Notes under the pieces: generated by a model
What the model was told of the DNA's origin: nothing
The model's database searches: none
Seen by the model: the letters and a program-made list of their open reading frames with translations, nothing else
Shown here: piece after piece, positions 14,360 through 22,758 of the stretch
Layout of the letters: every line of letters starts with the position of its first letter
Numbering within the stretch: the first letter of the stretch is position 1
NCBI GenBank assembly: GCA_030418545.1
Contig: QAIB01000023.1
Location: 1-32,466 of the forward strand
Direction of reading: 5' to 3'
DNA length: 32,466 bases
From: Xenophilus aerolatus
GTDB lineage: Bacteria > Pseudomonadota > Gammaproteobacteria > Burkholderiales > Burkholderiaceae_C
Made by a program: the position numbers and the translations under genes

Positions 14360-14735
14360 TCAGCCAGCGACGCGGTAGCCGACGCCGCGAACGTTCACGA
14401 CTGCCGAGGCGCCCAATGTCCTGCGCAGGCGATGCAGGTGAACTTCAACCGCATTGCTTCCGATCTCTTCGCCCCGGCCGTACATGGACTCTTCCAGCTT
14501 CTCTCGTGAGAGCACGGCGCCCGGTCGTTGCATGGGGACCTTCAGCAGCGCGAACTCACGCGGCGACAGCGAAACCGGCGTTCCGGCCTGGCTCACTGTC
14601 TTGCGCACCGAATCGAGCACGAGGTCTCCAGCCGCCAGGATCGACGATCCGACGCCCGCATGCCGGCGCAACAAGGCGCGAACACGGGCGATCAACTCCT
14701 CCATGTCGAACGGCTTGACGAGATAGTCGGCGGAG
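14360..14735 (-). pseudogene. OmpR-family response regulator, C-terminal fragment
   Basis: The visible part starts at G-S-A-D-Y-L-V-K-P-F-D-M-E-E-L, the end of a receiver domain with its conserved Lys-Pro. A complete winged-helix DNA-binding domain follows (L-S-P-R-E-F-A-L-L and N-A-V-E-V-H-L-H-R-L-R-R, ending G-V-G-Y-R-V-A-G). The phosphoacceptor Asp and most of the receiver domain are missing. The break near 14727-14740 joins it to a deaminase fragment on the other strand. It resembles QseB/TctD-type regulators, which pair with the kinase type that follows. Confidence 0.8.
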
Positions 14736-14820
14736 CCTTGCGCTATGTGTGCGGGCGCCATCTACTGGGGCAACATCGGCCGGGTCGTCTACGCCGTGTC
14801 GACTTCCTCCGCGGGCAAGC
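14727..14820 (+). pseudogene. Cytidine-deaminase-fold nucleoside deaminase, internal fragment
   Basis: A short plus-strand stretch reads A-E-P-C-A-M-C-A-G-A-I-Y-W-G-N-I-G-R-V-V-Y. This is the PCxxC zinc-binding motif and following strand of guanine or tRNA-adenosine-type deaminases. Both the upstream HAE motif and the C-terminal part are missing. The fragment is wedged between the response-regulator remnant and the end of the aldehyde dehydrogenase. The right boundary is approximate. Confidence 0.7.
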
Positions 14821-14829
14821 ATCTCGCGT

Positions 14830-16170
14830 TCACGCCGTCGGCACAAACCAAGCCGGCCCGGGCTGGTTCTGCAGCGTGATGGCCTTGAGGTGGGTGTACA
14901 TGTTCAGCGTTTCCTTGCAGTACTCGCTACCGATGCCGCTTTCCTTGAAGCCGCCAAAGGGTGATCCGCTCGCGAGATTGAAGTAGCTGTTAATCCAGAC
15001 GGAGCCTGCTTCGAGGCGGTCCGCCGTCTCCAGGGCGTTGCGCAGGTTTGTTGTGTAGAGGCCGGCTGCGAGCCCATAGCGCACCCCGTTGGCTTGACGC
15101 AGCATCTCTTCATAGTCGTTCCAGCGGATCAAGGACAGGACCGGACCGAAGATCTCCTCTTGCGCGATCCGCATATGGTTGCCGGCTTCGAAGACTGTCG
15201 GCGCGATGAACTGGCCGGCTTCGTGACCGTCCACCGTCACGCGATCACCACCACACAGAAGGCGGGCGCCCTCGGCCTTTCCGATGCCAATGTAGTCCAT
15301 GACCCGCTGGCCCTGCTTCTCCGAAACCAGCCCCGAGAGGATCGTGTCCGGTGCTAGCGGCCCCCAACCCGCACTCTTCGCACACCGGCAACAAGGCGCT
15401 CGACAAACTGGTCGTAGATCGCGTCGTGCACGAACAGGCAGGTGCCGGCAAGGCAGGACTGGCCGTTGCAGTAGAGCGTGGCGAAACTTGCGTTGTCCAC
15501 TATGGCGTGAAGATCTTCGACGTCTGGAAATACGATGTTGGGACTCTTGCCACCCAACTCTAGCGATGCAGGTACGAGACGCTGAGCACCCGCGGTGGCC
15601 ACGATTCGTCCGACCTCCGAACTTCCAGTAAAGCCGAGTTTGGCGACACCAGGATGAGCGGTAAGTGCCGCCCCGGCTTCGTCGCCAAAGCCCGGGACTA
15701 CGTTCACGACACCCGGTGGAAAAATTTTCGCGACATGGCGGCACAGTTCCAGCGTGCTGAGCGACGCATTCTCATTAGGCTTGAGCACGACCGTGTTTCC
15801 TGCGGCCAACGCGGGGGCGATCTTGAACGCAGCCATGATGGCCGGCACGTTCCACGGAATGATCTGTCCGCAGACCCCATAGGGCTCGCGTTTCGCTACA
15901 AGGTAGCCATTTGGGATGGGTCGCCCAAACCCTTCCAGCGTGACGCCGGCTGCAGCGAAATAGCGGTATTGGGCGATCGCGATGTTGTGGTCGAACGTGG
16001 TCTCCCATAGGCGCCGACCGATATCCATCGCGTCGATTCGCGCAAGGCGTTCAATGTCCGCTTCGAGCGCGCTGGCCAGGGCCAGCAGCATGGCCGAGCG
16101 CTCTTCGGGAGCGCGGGCCTTCCATTCCGGAAATGCACGCGCTGCCGCTTTCACGGCTGCATCCGCGCCC
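14830..16170 (-). pseudogene. NAD(P)-dependent aldehyde dehydrogenase, truncated and frameshifted
   Basis: Most of an aldehyde dehydrogenase is present. One frame covers I-I-P-W-N-V-P, K-P-N-E-N-A-S, G-F-T-G-S-S-E-V-G, L-E-L-G-G-K-S-P-N and N-G-Q-S-C-L-A-G-T with the catalytic Cys. It ends in TAG just after a GGGGG run at 15361-15365. The adjacent frame continues with P-L-A-P-D-T-I-L-S, E-E-I-F-G-P-V and F-G-G-F-K-E-S-G-I-G to the normal C-terminus at 14830. One missing base at the G-run explains the break. About 40 N-terminal residues are absent where the gene meets the LivF fragment near 16161-16170. Confidence 0.85.
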
Positions 16171-16430
16171 TATCGACGAACCCCCGGTTGCTCATCCTCG
16201 ATGAGGCGACGGAAGGCCTGGCGCCGGTCATCCGGGACGAGATCTGGCGATGCCTGCGTGTTCTGAAAGAGGCAGGCCAGACCACGCTGGTGGTGGACAA
16301 GTATGTCCATCGACTCCTGGAGCTTGCCGATCACCACGCCATCCTCGAGCGGGGCCGCGTCGTGTGGAAAGGCGATTCAAGGACGCTCGCTAGCGACAAG
16401 TCACTATTGGGCCGATATCTCGAAGTTTGA
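16161..16430 (+). pseudogene. livF: LivF-type branched-chain amino acid ABC ATPase, C-terminal fragment
   Basis: About 90 codons remain of a LivF-type ATPase: R-A-L-S-T-N-P-R-L-L-I-L-D-E-A-T-E-G-L-A-P with the Walker B aspartate and glutamate, then I-L-E-R-G-R-V-V-W-K-G-D and the C-terminal L-L-G-R-Y-L-E-V. Walker A and the signature motif are missing. The usual LVEQN stretch with the switch region reads V-V-D-K-Y-V-H here. It abuts the truncated N-terminus of the aldehyde dehydrogenase on the opposite strand, with no insertion sequence between them. Confidence 0.8.
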
Positions 16431-16556
16431 CCCTTCGCGGACTTGGCGCAAGCTTCGAAAAGCGCTTCGCGCATCGCGTGGTCAGCACGATTGCCCGCCG
16501 TCTTGGGTCAATGGTGCAATCTTGCCATTCAAGGCCGCGTGGGCGCGCACTGGTCT

Positions 16557-17564
16557 TTAATCCAGTCGAACTCCGGTCGCGCGGATCACTTTGCCCCAGC
16601 GTTCCGTTTCCGTGCGGATCAGGTCGCCGAACTCGGCCCGCGAGCTGGGCGCGATCGCCAGTCCGAGGTCGGTATAGCGCTGCACCACATCGGGCGACTG
16701 TACGGCCTTGACCAGTTCGTCGTGGAGCAGGTTCGCGATTGCCTCCGGCGTCCCGCTCTTCACCACCATGCCGGTCCAGCCCGGCACGTTGAGCGAAGGA
16801 AGGCCGAGCTCGCCGATGGTCGGCACCTGCGGCAACTGGGCAAGACGGCGCTCGCTGCCCACCACCGCGAGCGCGCGGGCCTTGCCTTCGCGCACCAGCG
16901 GGATGCTGCTCGGCGTCACATCCAGCATCGCGTCGATGTGGCCGGCCATCAGGTCCTGCACCGCGGGCGCACCGCCTTTGTAGGCCACGTGGGTGAGCCT
17001 GCCCTTGATCTCGCCGTTCAGCATCTCCATCCAGATGTGCGGCTGGCTGCCCATGCCGTAGGAGCCGTAGTTCAGGCCCTTCTCCGATTTGGCGGCCTGC
17101 ACGAAATCCTGCCAGGTCTGCAGCCGGCTGCTGGCCGGAACGATCAGCAGCGTCGGCGAGACGAGCAGGCGCGAGAGCGGCGTGAAGTCCTTGAGCGTGT
17201 CGTAGCTCAACTTCGGATAGAGGCCCGCATTCATCGAGAGCGGACCGAGGTCGCCGTAAAACAACGTGTAGCCGTCGGCCGGTTGCTGCTTCACGAAGTT
17301 CGCGCCGATCTGCCCGCCGGCGCCGGGGCGGTTGTCGATGACCACGGGCTGCTTAAGGCTCGCCGAGAGCTTCTGCGCGAGCATGCGCGACAGGGCGTCG
17401 CCGAAACCACCGGCCGGATAGGGCACGACCCAGGTGATCGGACGCGTGGGATAGGCGGAAGCGCCCTGCGCCATCGCGGAGGACGCCAAAGGGCCGAGCG
17501 GTGCGAGCGGCAGCGCAGCGGCGGCGCGGAGGAGTGATCGTCGGGTCGGGTTCGAGAAGGTCAT
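16557..17564 (-). CDS. Bug-family (tripartite tricarboxylate transport) periplasmic binding protein
   Basis: The 335-residue protein has a twin-arginine-like export signal (R-R-S-L-L-R-A-A-A-A-L-P-L ... A-M-A-Q-G) and the Bug fold signatures Y-P-T-R-P-I-T-W-V-V-P-Y-P-A-G-G, V-V-I-D-N-R-P-G-A-G-G and P-A-D-G-Y-T-L. It would bind a carboxylated compound in the periplasm. It is the last intact gene of the long minus-strand series, 60 bases after the D-2-hydroxyacid dehydrogenase gene. No TctA or TctB membrane partner is encoded in the window, so it must use a distant transporter or act as a sensor. Confidence 0.92.
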   Translation of the reverse strand: MTFSNPTRRSLLRAAAALPLAPLGPLASSAMAQGASAYPTRPITWVVPYPAGGFGDALSRMLAQKLSASLKQPVVIDNRPGAGGQIGANFVKQQPADGYTLFYGDLGPLSMNAGLYPKLSYDTLKDFTPLSRLLVSPTLLIVPASSRLQTWQDFVQAAKSEKGLNYGSYGMGSQPHIWMEMLNGEIKGRLTHVAYKGGAPAVQDLMAGHIDAMLDVTPSSIPLVREGKARALAVVGSERRLAQLPQVPTIGELGLPSLNVPGWTGMVVKSGTPEAIANLLHDELVKAVQSPDVVQRYTDLGLAIAPSSRAEFGDLIRTETERWGKVIRATGVRLD

Positions 17565-17624
17565 GGTTGAAAGACGGCGCGAGCAGCTGGGATGGGAAAT
17601 GCGTTGGGAAAAATGCGGCTCTGC

Positions 17625-18557
17625 TCAATAGCCGGCGCGGGTGTCCACGAGATCGAGCGGCGCGAGACCCTGCCGGAGGCGCCGCACACTGGCCGCGAAC
17701 TGGGCGACCACGTCGGCGACGTCGACCGAGCGACACGCATGGGGCGTGACCACGATGCGCGGATGGCGCCAGAGCGGACTGTCGGGAGCCAGCGGCTCCT
17801 CGCGGAAGACGTCGAGCGTGGCGGAAGACAACCGGCCGCTGTCGAGCGCGGCGAGAAGGTCCTGCTCGACGAGATGTTCTCCTCGCCCGACGTTGATCAG
17901 CCTCGCGCCCTGCGGAAGCTGCTGCAGCAGACGGGCATTGAGGATGTTCTCCGTCTCGGGCGTGAGCGGCAGCAGGTTCACCAGCACGTCGCTTCGCGAA
18001 AGAAGCGAGCGCAGCCCCTCTTCTCCGTGCAGCACGGTCACCGCAGAGGCCGGCCAGGGGCGGCGTGCCCACGCCATCACGTCGAAGCCGACCTGCGCGA
18101 GCAATGCGGCTGCCGGCGCCGCCATGCTGCCGTAGCCGAGGAAGCCCACCCGCCTCTGCCGCACAGGCACCGGCGGCAGCTTCTTCCAGCGGACCTCGCG
18201 CTGGGCCGCGATGTACGACGGCATGTCACGATGGTGCATGAGGACCTGGGTCAGGATGAACTCGCTCATCAGCGGATCTCCATCCCGCGCGATCGGCCTC
18301 GTCAGATGCACCGATGCGGGCCACTCGGATCCGCGCAGCAGGTGATCGACCCCCGCGTGGAGCGATCCCACGAGCCGAAGGTTCGGCAAGCCCTGCAACA
18401 CACCATGCGGCACGCGTGACACGAGCGCGAACTCGACGTCCCGCGGATCGCCGATCTCGGGCCAGACGCGCAGACTCAGGTCCGGGAGCTGCGCCTCCAG
18501 CGCCTGGCACAGTTCGTCGACCGGGACCGGGCCGGCATGCAGAAGAAGCGCGCTCAC
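17625..18557 (-). CDS. D-2-hydroxyacid dehydrogenase (GhrA/glyoxylate-hydroxypyruvate reductase type)
   Basis: The 310-residue enzyme interconverts a 2-oxo acid and a D-2-hydroxy acid with NAD(P)H. It has a Rossmann loop V-G-F-L-G-Y-G-S-M-A (the last glycine of GxGxxG is Ala146) and the catalytic set Arg225 in N-V-G-R-G-E, Glu254 in D-V-F-R-E-E-P-L and His273 in V-T-P-H-A. The family fit is good at full length. Translation starts at GTG 18557, overlapping the stop of the preceding Bug gene (GTGA). In the operon it may act on an oxo or hydroxy acid released by the hydrolases. Confidence 0.9.
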   Translation of the reverse strand: MSALLLHAGPVPVDELCQALEAQLPDLSLRVWPEIGDPRDVEFALVSRVPHGVLQGLPNLRLVGSLHAGVDHLLRGSEWPASVHLTRPIARDGDPLMSEFILTQVLMHHRDMPSYIAAQREVRWKKLPPVPVRQRRVGFLGYGSMAAPAAALLAQVGFDVMAWARRPWPASAVTVLHGEEGLRSLLSRSDVLVNLLPLTPETENILNARLLQQLPQGARLINVGRGEHLVEQDLLAALDSGRLSSATLDVFREEPLAPDSPLWRHPRIVVTPHACRSVDVADVVAQFAASVRRLRQGLAPLDLVDTRAGY

Positions 18558-19546
18558 TCCGCCCGGATGTGGTTCTTGCGAATGACTTCGCCCCAGCGCC
18601 GCTGTTCGTCGGCCAGGAGGCTGGCGAACCTGGCGGGTGTGTCGATCGCAGGTTCGCCCGCGGTCCTGGCGGCGAACTGGATGATCTCCGGCTTGGCCAT
18701 GACGCGCGATGCCGCGTCGTGCACCCTCGACAGAATCGGCCCCGGCAGCCCCGGAGGCGCCACCAGCCCCATCCAGTAGTCGGTCGTGCCATCGAACACG
18801 CCCATCTCGACCAGCGTCGGCACGTCCGGCATGACGGACGAGCGCTTGTCGCCGGTCGTCGCGAGCACCTTGACCTTGCCCTGCTGCAGCCAGTTCTGCG
18901 CGCTCGGGATCGTGTCAAAGAAGAGCTGCACCTCGTCGGCCGCGAGCGCGGTGCTTGCCGGCGCCGAGCCCTTGTAGGGAACATGGACCAGTTCCATGCC
19001 GGTGCGGTTCTTCAGCATTTCGCCCAGCAGATGATTGGTGCTGCCGATGCCGGACGACGCGTAGTTGAGCTTGCCCGGACGTTGCTTGGCGTATGCGACG
19101 AACTCCTGGAAAGTCTTGCCGGGGAACGAATTGCTTGCGAGCAGCACCCCACCGAAGCGGATGAGCAAGGTGACCGGCGTGAAGTCCTTCGCGCCGTCGT
19201 AGGGCGGCTTTTCCATCAGCAGTGGCGCGATCACCTGGTTGGTCGAGGTCGTGAAGATCAGCGTGTAGCCATCAGCCGGCGCGCGCATGCCGAAGGCGGT
19301 GCCGAGCGTCCCGGTTGCGCCGGGCCGGTTGTCGACCACCACCGACTGCCCGAGTTCCTGCCGCAATCCGTCTGCGAACATCCGGGCGCTCACGTCCGTT
19401 CCACCGCCCGGTGCGAAGGGCACGACCAGCTTGATGGGCGCCTTGGGATAGTCGGCCTGGGCCCACGCCGGCACGGACAGCGCGGCGCCGCCCGCGGCCA
19501 ACAACATGTGGCGGCGCGTCACGCCGATATCGAGATCGCTGCTCAT
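18554..19546 (-). CDS. Bug-family (tripartite tricarboxylate transport) periplasmic binding protein
   Basis: This second Bug protein has 330 residues. It has T-R-R-H-M-L-L-A-A-G-G-A-A-L-S-V-P-A-W-A-Q as export signal, then Y-P-K-A-P-I-K-L-V-V-P-F-A-P-G-G-G-T-D, V-V-V-D-N-R-P-G-A-T-G-T and P-A-D-G-Y-T-L. It is only moderately similar to the Bug protein at 16557, so the pair probably have different ligands. ATG 19546 overlaps the stop of the alpha/beta hydrolase (ATGA), with AAGGAGCG upstream as ribosome binding site. As with the other Bug gene, no TctAB partner is present. Confidence 0.93.
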   Translation of the reverse strand: MSSDLDIGVTRRHMLLAAGGAALSVPAWAQADYPKAPIKLVVPFAPGGGTDVSARMFADGLRQELGQSVVVDNRPGATGTLGTAFGMRAPADGYTLIFTTSTNQVIAPLLMEKPPYDGAKDFTPVTLLIRFGGVLLASNSFPGKTFQEFVAYAKQRPGKLNYASSGIGSTNHLLGEMLKNRTGMELVHVPYKGSAPASTALAADEVQLFFDTIPSAQNWLQQGKVKVLATTGDKRSSVMPDVPTLVEMGVFDGTTDYWMGLVAPPGLPGPILSRVHDAASRVMAKPEIIQFAARTAGEPAIDTPARFASLLADEQRRWGEVIRKNHIRAE

Positions 19547-20715
19547 GTCCGCGCTCCTTGTGTGTTCGGCCCCAGCACACCGCCGAGGACCTGTGCGACC
19601 CAATCGGCCATGTAGTCCGTGCCCAGGGTCTGGTTGTCGACGTGGCAGTGCTCGCAACCGCCTTCGGCCGGCGTGAAGACGCGCAGTTCCTTGCGCTCGC
19701 TCTTCACCGCCTCGAACACCTTGTGCGCTTCGCTCACGGGCGTCTGGAGGTCCCGCTCGCCATGCGTGATGAGCAGCGGGCAGCGAAGCTGCTCCGCAAT
19801 GCCGTCGAGGCGCATGGGCGCCATCTTCCGGATGACGTCATCCACGCCTTCGGCGCCGTAGACCCACTCGGCGTGTTCGAGATGGAAATGCACCGCCTGG
19901 GCCAGCGCGCCATTGAGCCGCTTCTCGAACAGGGCGCCCCAGTCCCACACGCCGGTCCACGCGACGCAGCAGGCAAAGCGCGGTTCGAGCGCGGCGGAAC
20001 GCACGGCGTGATAGCCCCCGGCCGACGGCGCGATGATGCCGATGCGCGTCGGGTCCACCTCGGGCCGGGTGAGCAGGTAGTCGAGGCTCGCGGTCGCGGG
20101 CTTTTCGGTCTGCGGCATGCCCTTCAGGCCCTGCAGCCGGAGCGCTTCGCCCACGCCGGGGTGATCGACGATGAGCAGCGAGACGCCGCGTCGGCGGAAG
20201 TCCTCGTGGATGCCCATCAGGCAGATGGTTTCCTTCATGATGTCGAAGCCATCGAACATCACCATGCAGGGGCCGGCCCCTTGTCCCGCACGCACGAAAA
20301 GCGCCGGCAGCGTCGTTCCTTCGTAAGGCACCGCGCACCGTTCCACCGGCTGTACCTGCGCGCCCTGCCAGGCCGCGAACTGGTCCAGCATCCGGCGATA
20401 CACCACCATGCGCTGCGGATCGACATGACGCATCTGCCGCTCCGCCATCATGTAGTAGGCGCATGCGCGGCGATGCTTGCGCCCCGCACTGAATGCACGC
20501 CCCACCGCTGCATCGGCCTCGGCCTGTACGCGCACGCGATCGGCAATGCGCAGCCAGTTTTCGGCCCAGGCGGCGGATGACGCTTCGCCCGGCTGGCGCG
20601 CGAAGTCCTTCAATGGTCGGCAGGCGTCGTCGATCTCGCCGATCGCGCCGCCGCAGGCATCGGCCATCATGACCGCGAGGCTCCAGGCGTAGTTGTCCGG
20701 GAAATACTCAAACAC
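19543..20715 (-). CDS. Alpha/beta hydrolase related to 2,6-dihydroxypseudooxynicotine-type C-C hydrolases
   Basis: This 390-residue protein has a helical N-terminal domain of about 120 residues followed by an alpha/beta hydrolase core. The nucleophile is Ser231 in I-A-P-S-A-G-G-Y, with Asp322 in H-G-E-R-D-L-Q-T-P-V and His356 in G-G-C-E-H-C-H. This size and layout resemble the DUF1100/FrsA-like group that includes 2,6-dihydroxypseudooxynicotine hydrolase, which cleaves a C-C bond next to an aromatic ring. Esterase activity is an alternative. Translation begins at GTG 20715 behind AAGGAG, overlapping the amidohydrolase stop by eight bases. Confidence 0.82.
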   Translation of the reverse strand: MFEYFPDNYAWSLAVMMADACGGAIGEIDDACRPLKDFARQPGEASSAAWAENWLRIADRVRVQAEADAAVGRAFSAGRKHRRACAYYMMAERQMRHVDPQRMVVYRRMLDQFAAWQGAQVQPVERCAVPYEGTTLPALFVRAGQGAGPCMVMFDGFDIMKETICLMGIHEDFRRRGVSLLIVDHPGVGEALRLQGLKGMPQTEKPATASLDYLLTRPEVDPTRIGIIAPSAGGYHAVRSAALEPRFACCVAWTGVWDWGALFEKRLNGALAQAVHFHLEHAEWVYGAEGVDDVIRKMAPMRLDGIAEQLRCPLLITHGERDLQTPVSEAHKVFEAVKSERKELRVFTPAEGGCEHCHVDNQTLGTDYMADWVAQVLGGVLGPNTQGART

Positions 20716-21823
20716 GGTATGCGACTCCTTGGTGAATCCGGCGGGTGTCGAGCAGCCGGCGTGCGTTGTCGCCGAGGATGGCCGCCCTCCCCTCGTCGCT
20801 CAGCCCGGGCACGGCACCCACCAGCGCCGAAGGCTCATAGCTGCCCATGTCGAAGGGATAGTCCGTGCCGGTCACGACCTGCGAAAGGCCGACCGTGTCG
20901 ATCAGGTGGCGCAACGACTGCGGCTCGTACACCACCGTATCGAACCAGATGCGCCGCAGGTAGTCACGCGGCGCCCTTGCGATGCGCTGTGCTTCGGGCC
21001 GCACGCGATGCGCGTGCTCGGCACGCCCCATGTGAAACGGCAGATAGCCACCGCCGTGCGCGGCGAGCAGACGCAGATCGGGATAGCGGTCCAGCGTTCC
21101 GCTGAAGATCAGGTGCGACAGGGCGATCGCCGTCTCCAGCGGTTGCCCGATCACGTTGGTGAGGTAGTAGGCATTCAGTCGTTCGAAGGCCGAGGTGCCC
21201 AGCGGATGGATGAAGACGACACACTGCAGTTCGTTGGCAGCCGCCCAGACCGGCGCGAGTGCAGGGTCGGCCAGCTCGCGCGCACCCACGGAAGTGGAGA
21301 TCTCGACGCCCCGCAGGCCAAGCCGCGAGACCGCATCGCGAAGCTGCCCGGCGGCCATCTCGGGATGCTGCAAGGCCACGGTGCCGAGTCCGAGGAGCCT
21401 ATCGGGGTGCTGCGCGCACAAGGCTGCGATGTGCTCGTTCTGGACACGCACCACGTCTCTCGCCAGGTGCTCGTCGGCCCAGTAGTAGTACTGATTGGGC
21501 GACGGGCTCAGCACCTGCACGTCCACGCCCATGGCGTCCATGTCGGCAAGTCGCTTCTTCAGATCGGTCAGGCGGGGCATGGCCTGCGGCAGCATGTGCG
21601 TCGCGTTGTGACGCGCCGACGCTTCACCGAGCGTGCGAACCATGATCTCCGGTTCGGCGCGCCGTTCGGGGTGCTCGGCCACCAGTTGCTCGACCTCGAC
21701 GCTCAGCGCGTGGCAATGAAGGTCGATGGTGAAGAAGCGGCGTGCGCTTTCGCGACCGCGCCCGCCGGTGCCCGCCTCGGACGCGGGCGAGCAGCACGGT
21801 TGAAAGCATCGATAGATGGGCAT
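20708..21823 (-). CDS. Amidohydrolase family 2 protein (ACMSD-like decarboxylase or hydrolase)
   Basis: The 371-residue metalloenzyme has the D-L-H-C-H metal motif (His36 and His38), a central V-F-I-H-P-L-G, an L-L-A-A-H-G-G-G motif, and T-G-T-D-Y-P-F with the catalytic Asp near the C-terminus. These are the landmarks of the amidohydrolase-2 group with ACMS decarboxylase, 5-carboxyvanillate decarboxylase and related ring-acid decarboxylases or lactone hydrolases. The start at ATG 21823 is chosen because the frame upstream lacks family resemblance; the first 30 residues are atypical, so a later start is possible. It lies eight bases after the second ABC binding-protein gene. Confidence 0.88.
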   Translation of the reverse strand: MPIYRCFQPCCSPASEAGTGGRGRESARRFFTIDLHCHALSVEVEQLVAEHPERRAEPEIMVRTLGEASARHNATHMLPQAMPRLTDLKKRLADMDAMGVDVQVLSPSPNQYYYWADEHLARDVVRVQNEHIAALCAQHPDRLLGLGTVALQHPEMAAGQLRDAVSRLGLRGVEISTSVGARELADPALAPVWAAANELQCVVFIHPLGTSAFERLNAYYLTNVIGQPLETAIALSHLIFSGTLDRYPDLRLLAAHGGGYLPFHMGRAEHAHRVRPEAQRIARAPRDYLRRIWFDTVVYEPQSLRHLIDTVGLSQVVTGTDYPFDMGSYEPSALVGAVPGLSDEGRAAILGDNARRLLDTRRIHQGVAYRV

Positions 21824-21831
21824 GGCCTGGG

Positions 21832-22758
21832 CTACCGGGCGATCAGTTGCGCGGCATTCGCCCGTGTCTTGACCAGGCCCATCTGCTGCATCGTGTCGGC
21901 CCAGTAGCGCAACTGCGGCTCGGTGACGTCGGCATACAGGCGCGGCATCGGAATCGAGGCCAGAACCTCGGGGGGCAGCTTGATGTACTTGCCCAGATGC
22001 GCACGCGCTGCTTGCGGGTCCTTTTGCGCGAACGCGACCGCCTCCGCGATCGCGGCGCGGAACCCACGGACCGCCGCGGGATTCGTGTTCGCCCACTGCC
22101 GCGTCGTCGCATAGAAGACGCCGGTCGTCTGCGGCGGCAGGCCCTCCGCGAAGTAGGCAAGCGGCTTTGCGGCACCGGTCGCGAGCGCGCGCTTCATGAA
22201 CGGGTCGGCGCTCACGCCCGCCTGGATGGAGCCGGACTTCAGCAGATCGGCCGTCTGGGGAAAGTTGACCTCCACGAAATCAACCTGCTTCGCGCTCAAG
22301 CCCTGGTCCTCGATCCACTTGCGGGCCATGACGTAGAGGAAGCCGCCGATCGACGGCACCCCGATCTTCTTTCCCACCAGGTCCTTTGACGTGTTGATGC
22401 CCGAGGTGGCGCCCACCAGCAAGCCGACGTTCTGGTCGCTCTTCTCGAAGACGCTGGTTCCGGCGACGGCCACGAGATCGAGGCCGCCATCGTTGGCCAG
22501 CAGCAGGTTCGTCGGCGGGAGCGTCGCCATCTGCAGCGAGCCGCCCTGCAGCCCTGGCACCAGCGCGCCGCCGGCGACTTGCTGGAACGTGACCTCGAGG
22601 CCGTGCTTGCGGAAGATCCCCTCTTCCTGCGCCACGAAGGCGGCGAGGTATTCGGCGACGCCCGTGTGTCCCAGGGTCATCCGGGTCTGCGCCTGCGCGG
22701 AAAGGCTCATGGCAGCGGCACAAAGCGCCATCGCAGCGCGACGAAGGAAGCGCGTCAT
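21832..22758 (-). CDS. ABC-type periplasmic substrate-binding protein (SsuA/TauA/NMT1-like)
   Basis: The 308-residue exported protein begins with a Sec-type signal (F-L-R-R-A-A-M-A-L-C-A-A-A-M-S-L-S-A-Q-A) and then T-L-G-H-T-G-V-A-E-Y-L-A-A-F-V-A-Q-E-E-G-I-F. L-V-G-K-K-I-G-V-P-S-I-G-G follows, typical of nitrate/sulfonate/taurine-type binding proteins. Its C-terminal G-K-Y-I-K-L-P-P-E-V-L-A-S is shared with the binding protein at 26933-27886, so the two are paralogues probably feeding the same permease pair. ATG 22758 overlaps the CocE-type hydrolase stop (ATGA). Confidence 0.92.
   Translation of the reverse strand: MTRFLRRAAMALCAAAMSLSAQAQTRMTLGHTGVAEYLAAFVAQEEGIFRKHGLEVTFQQVAGGALVPGLQGGSLQMATLPPTNLLLANDGGLDLVAVAGTSVFEKSDQNVGLLVGATSGINTSKDLVGKKIGVPSIGGFLYVMARKWIEDQGLSAKQVDFVEVNFPQTADLLKSGSIQAGVSADPFMKRALATGAAKPLAYFAEGLPPQTTGVFYATTRQWANTNPAAVRGFRAAIAEAVAFAQKDPQAARAHLGKYIKLPPEVLASIPMPRLYADVTEPQLRYWADTMQQMGLVKTRANAAQLIAR

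Noticed and set aside
16431-16556. Possible operon terminator downstream of the last Bug gene
   Set aside because: Only weak stems without a T-tract were found; no terminator can be supported there.
18314-19615. 433-codon plus-strand frame opposite the Bug and dehydrogenase genes
   Set aside because: Its composition is dominated by Arg, Gly and His, and it lies exactly antisense to genes with clear family motifs.
19558-21907. Long plus-strand frames opposite the alpha/beta hydrolase and amidohydrolase
   Set aside because: They are antisense shadows rich in Arg, His and Gly without any recognisable domain.
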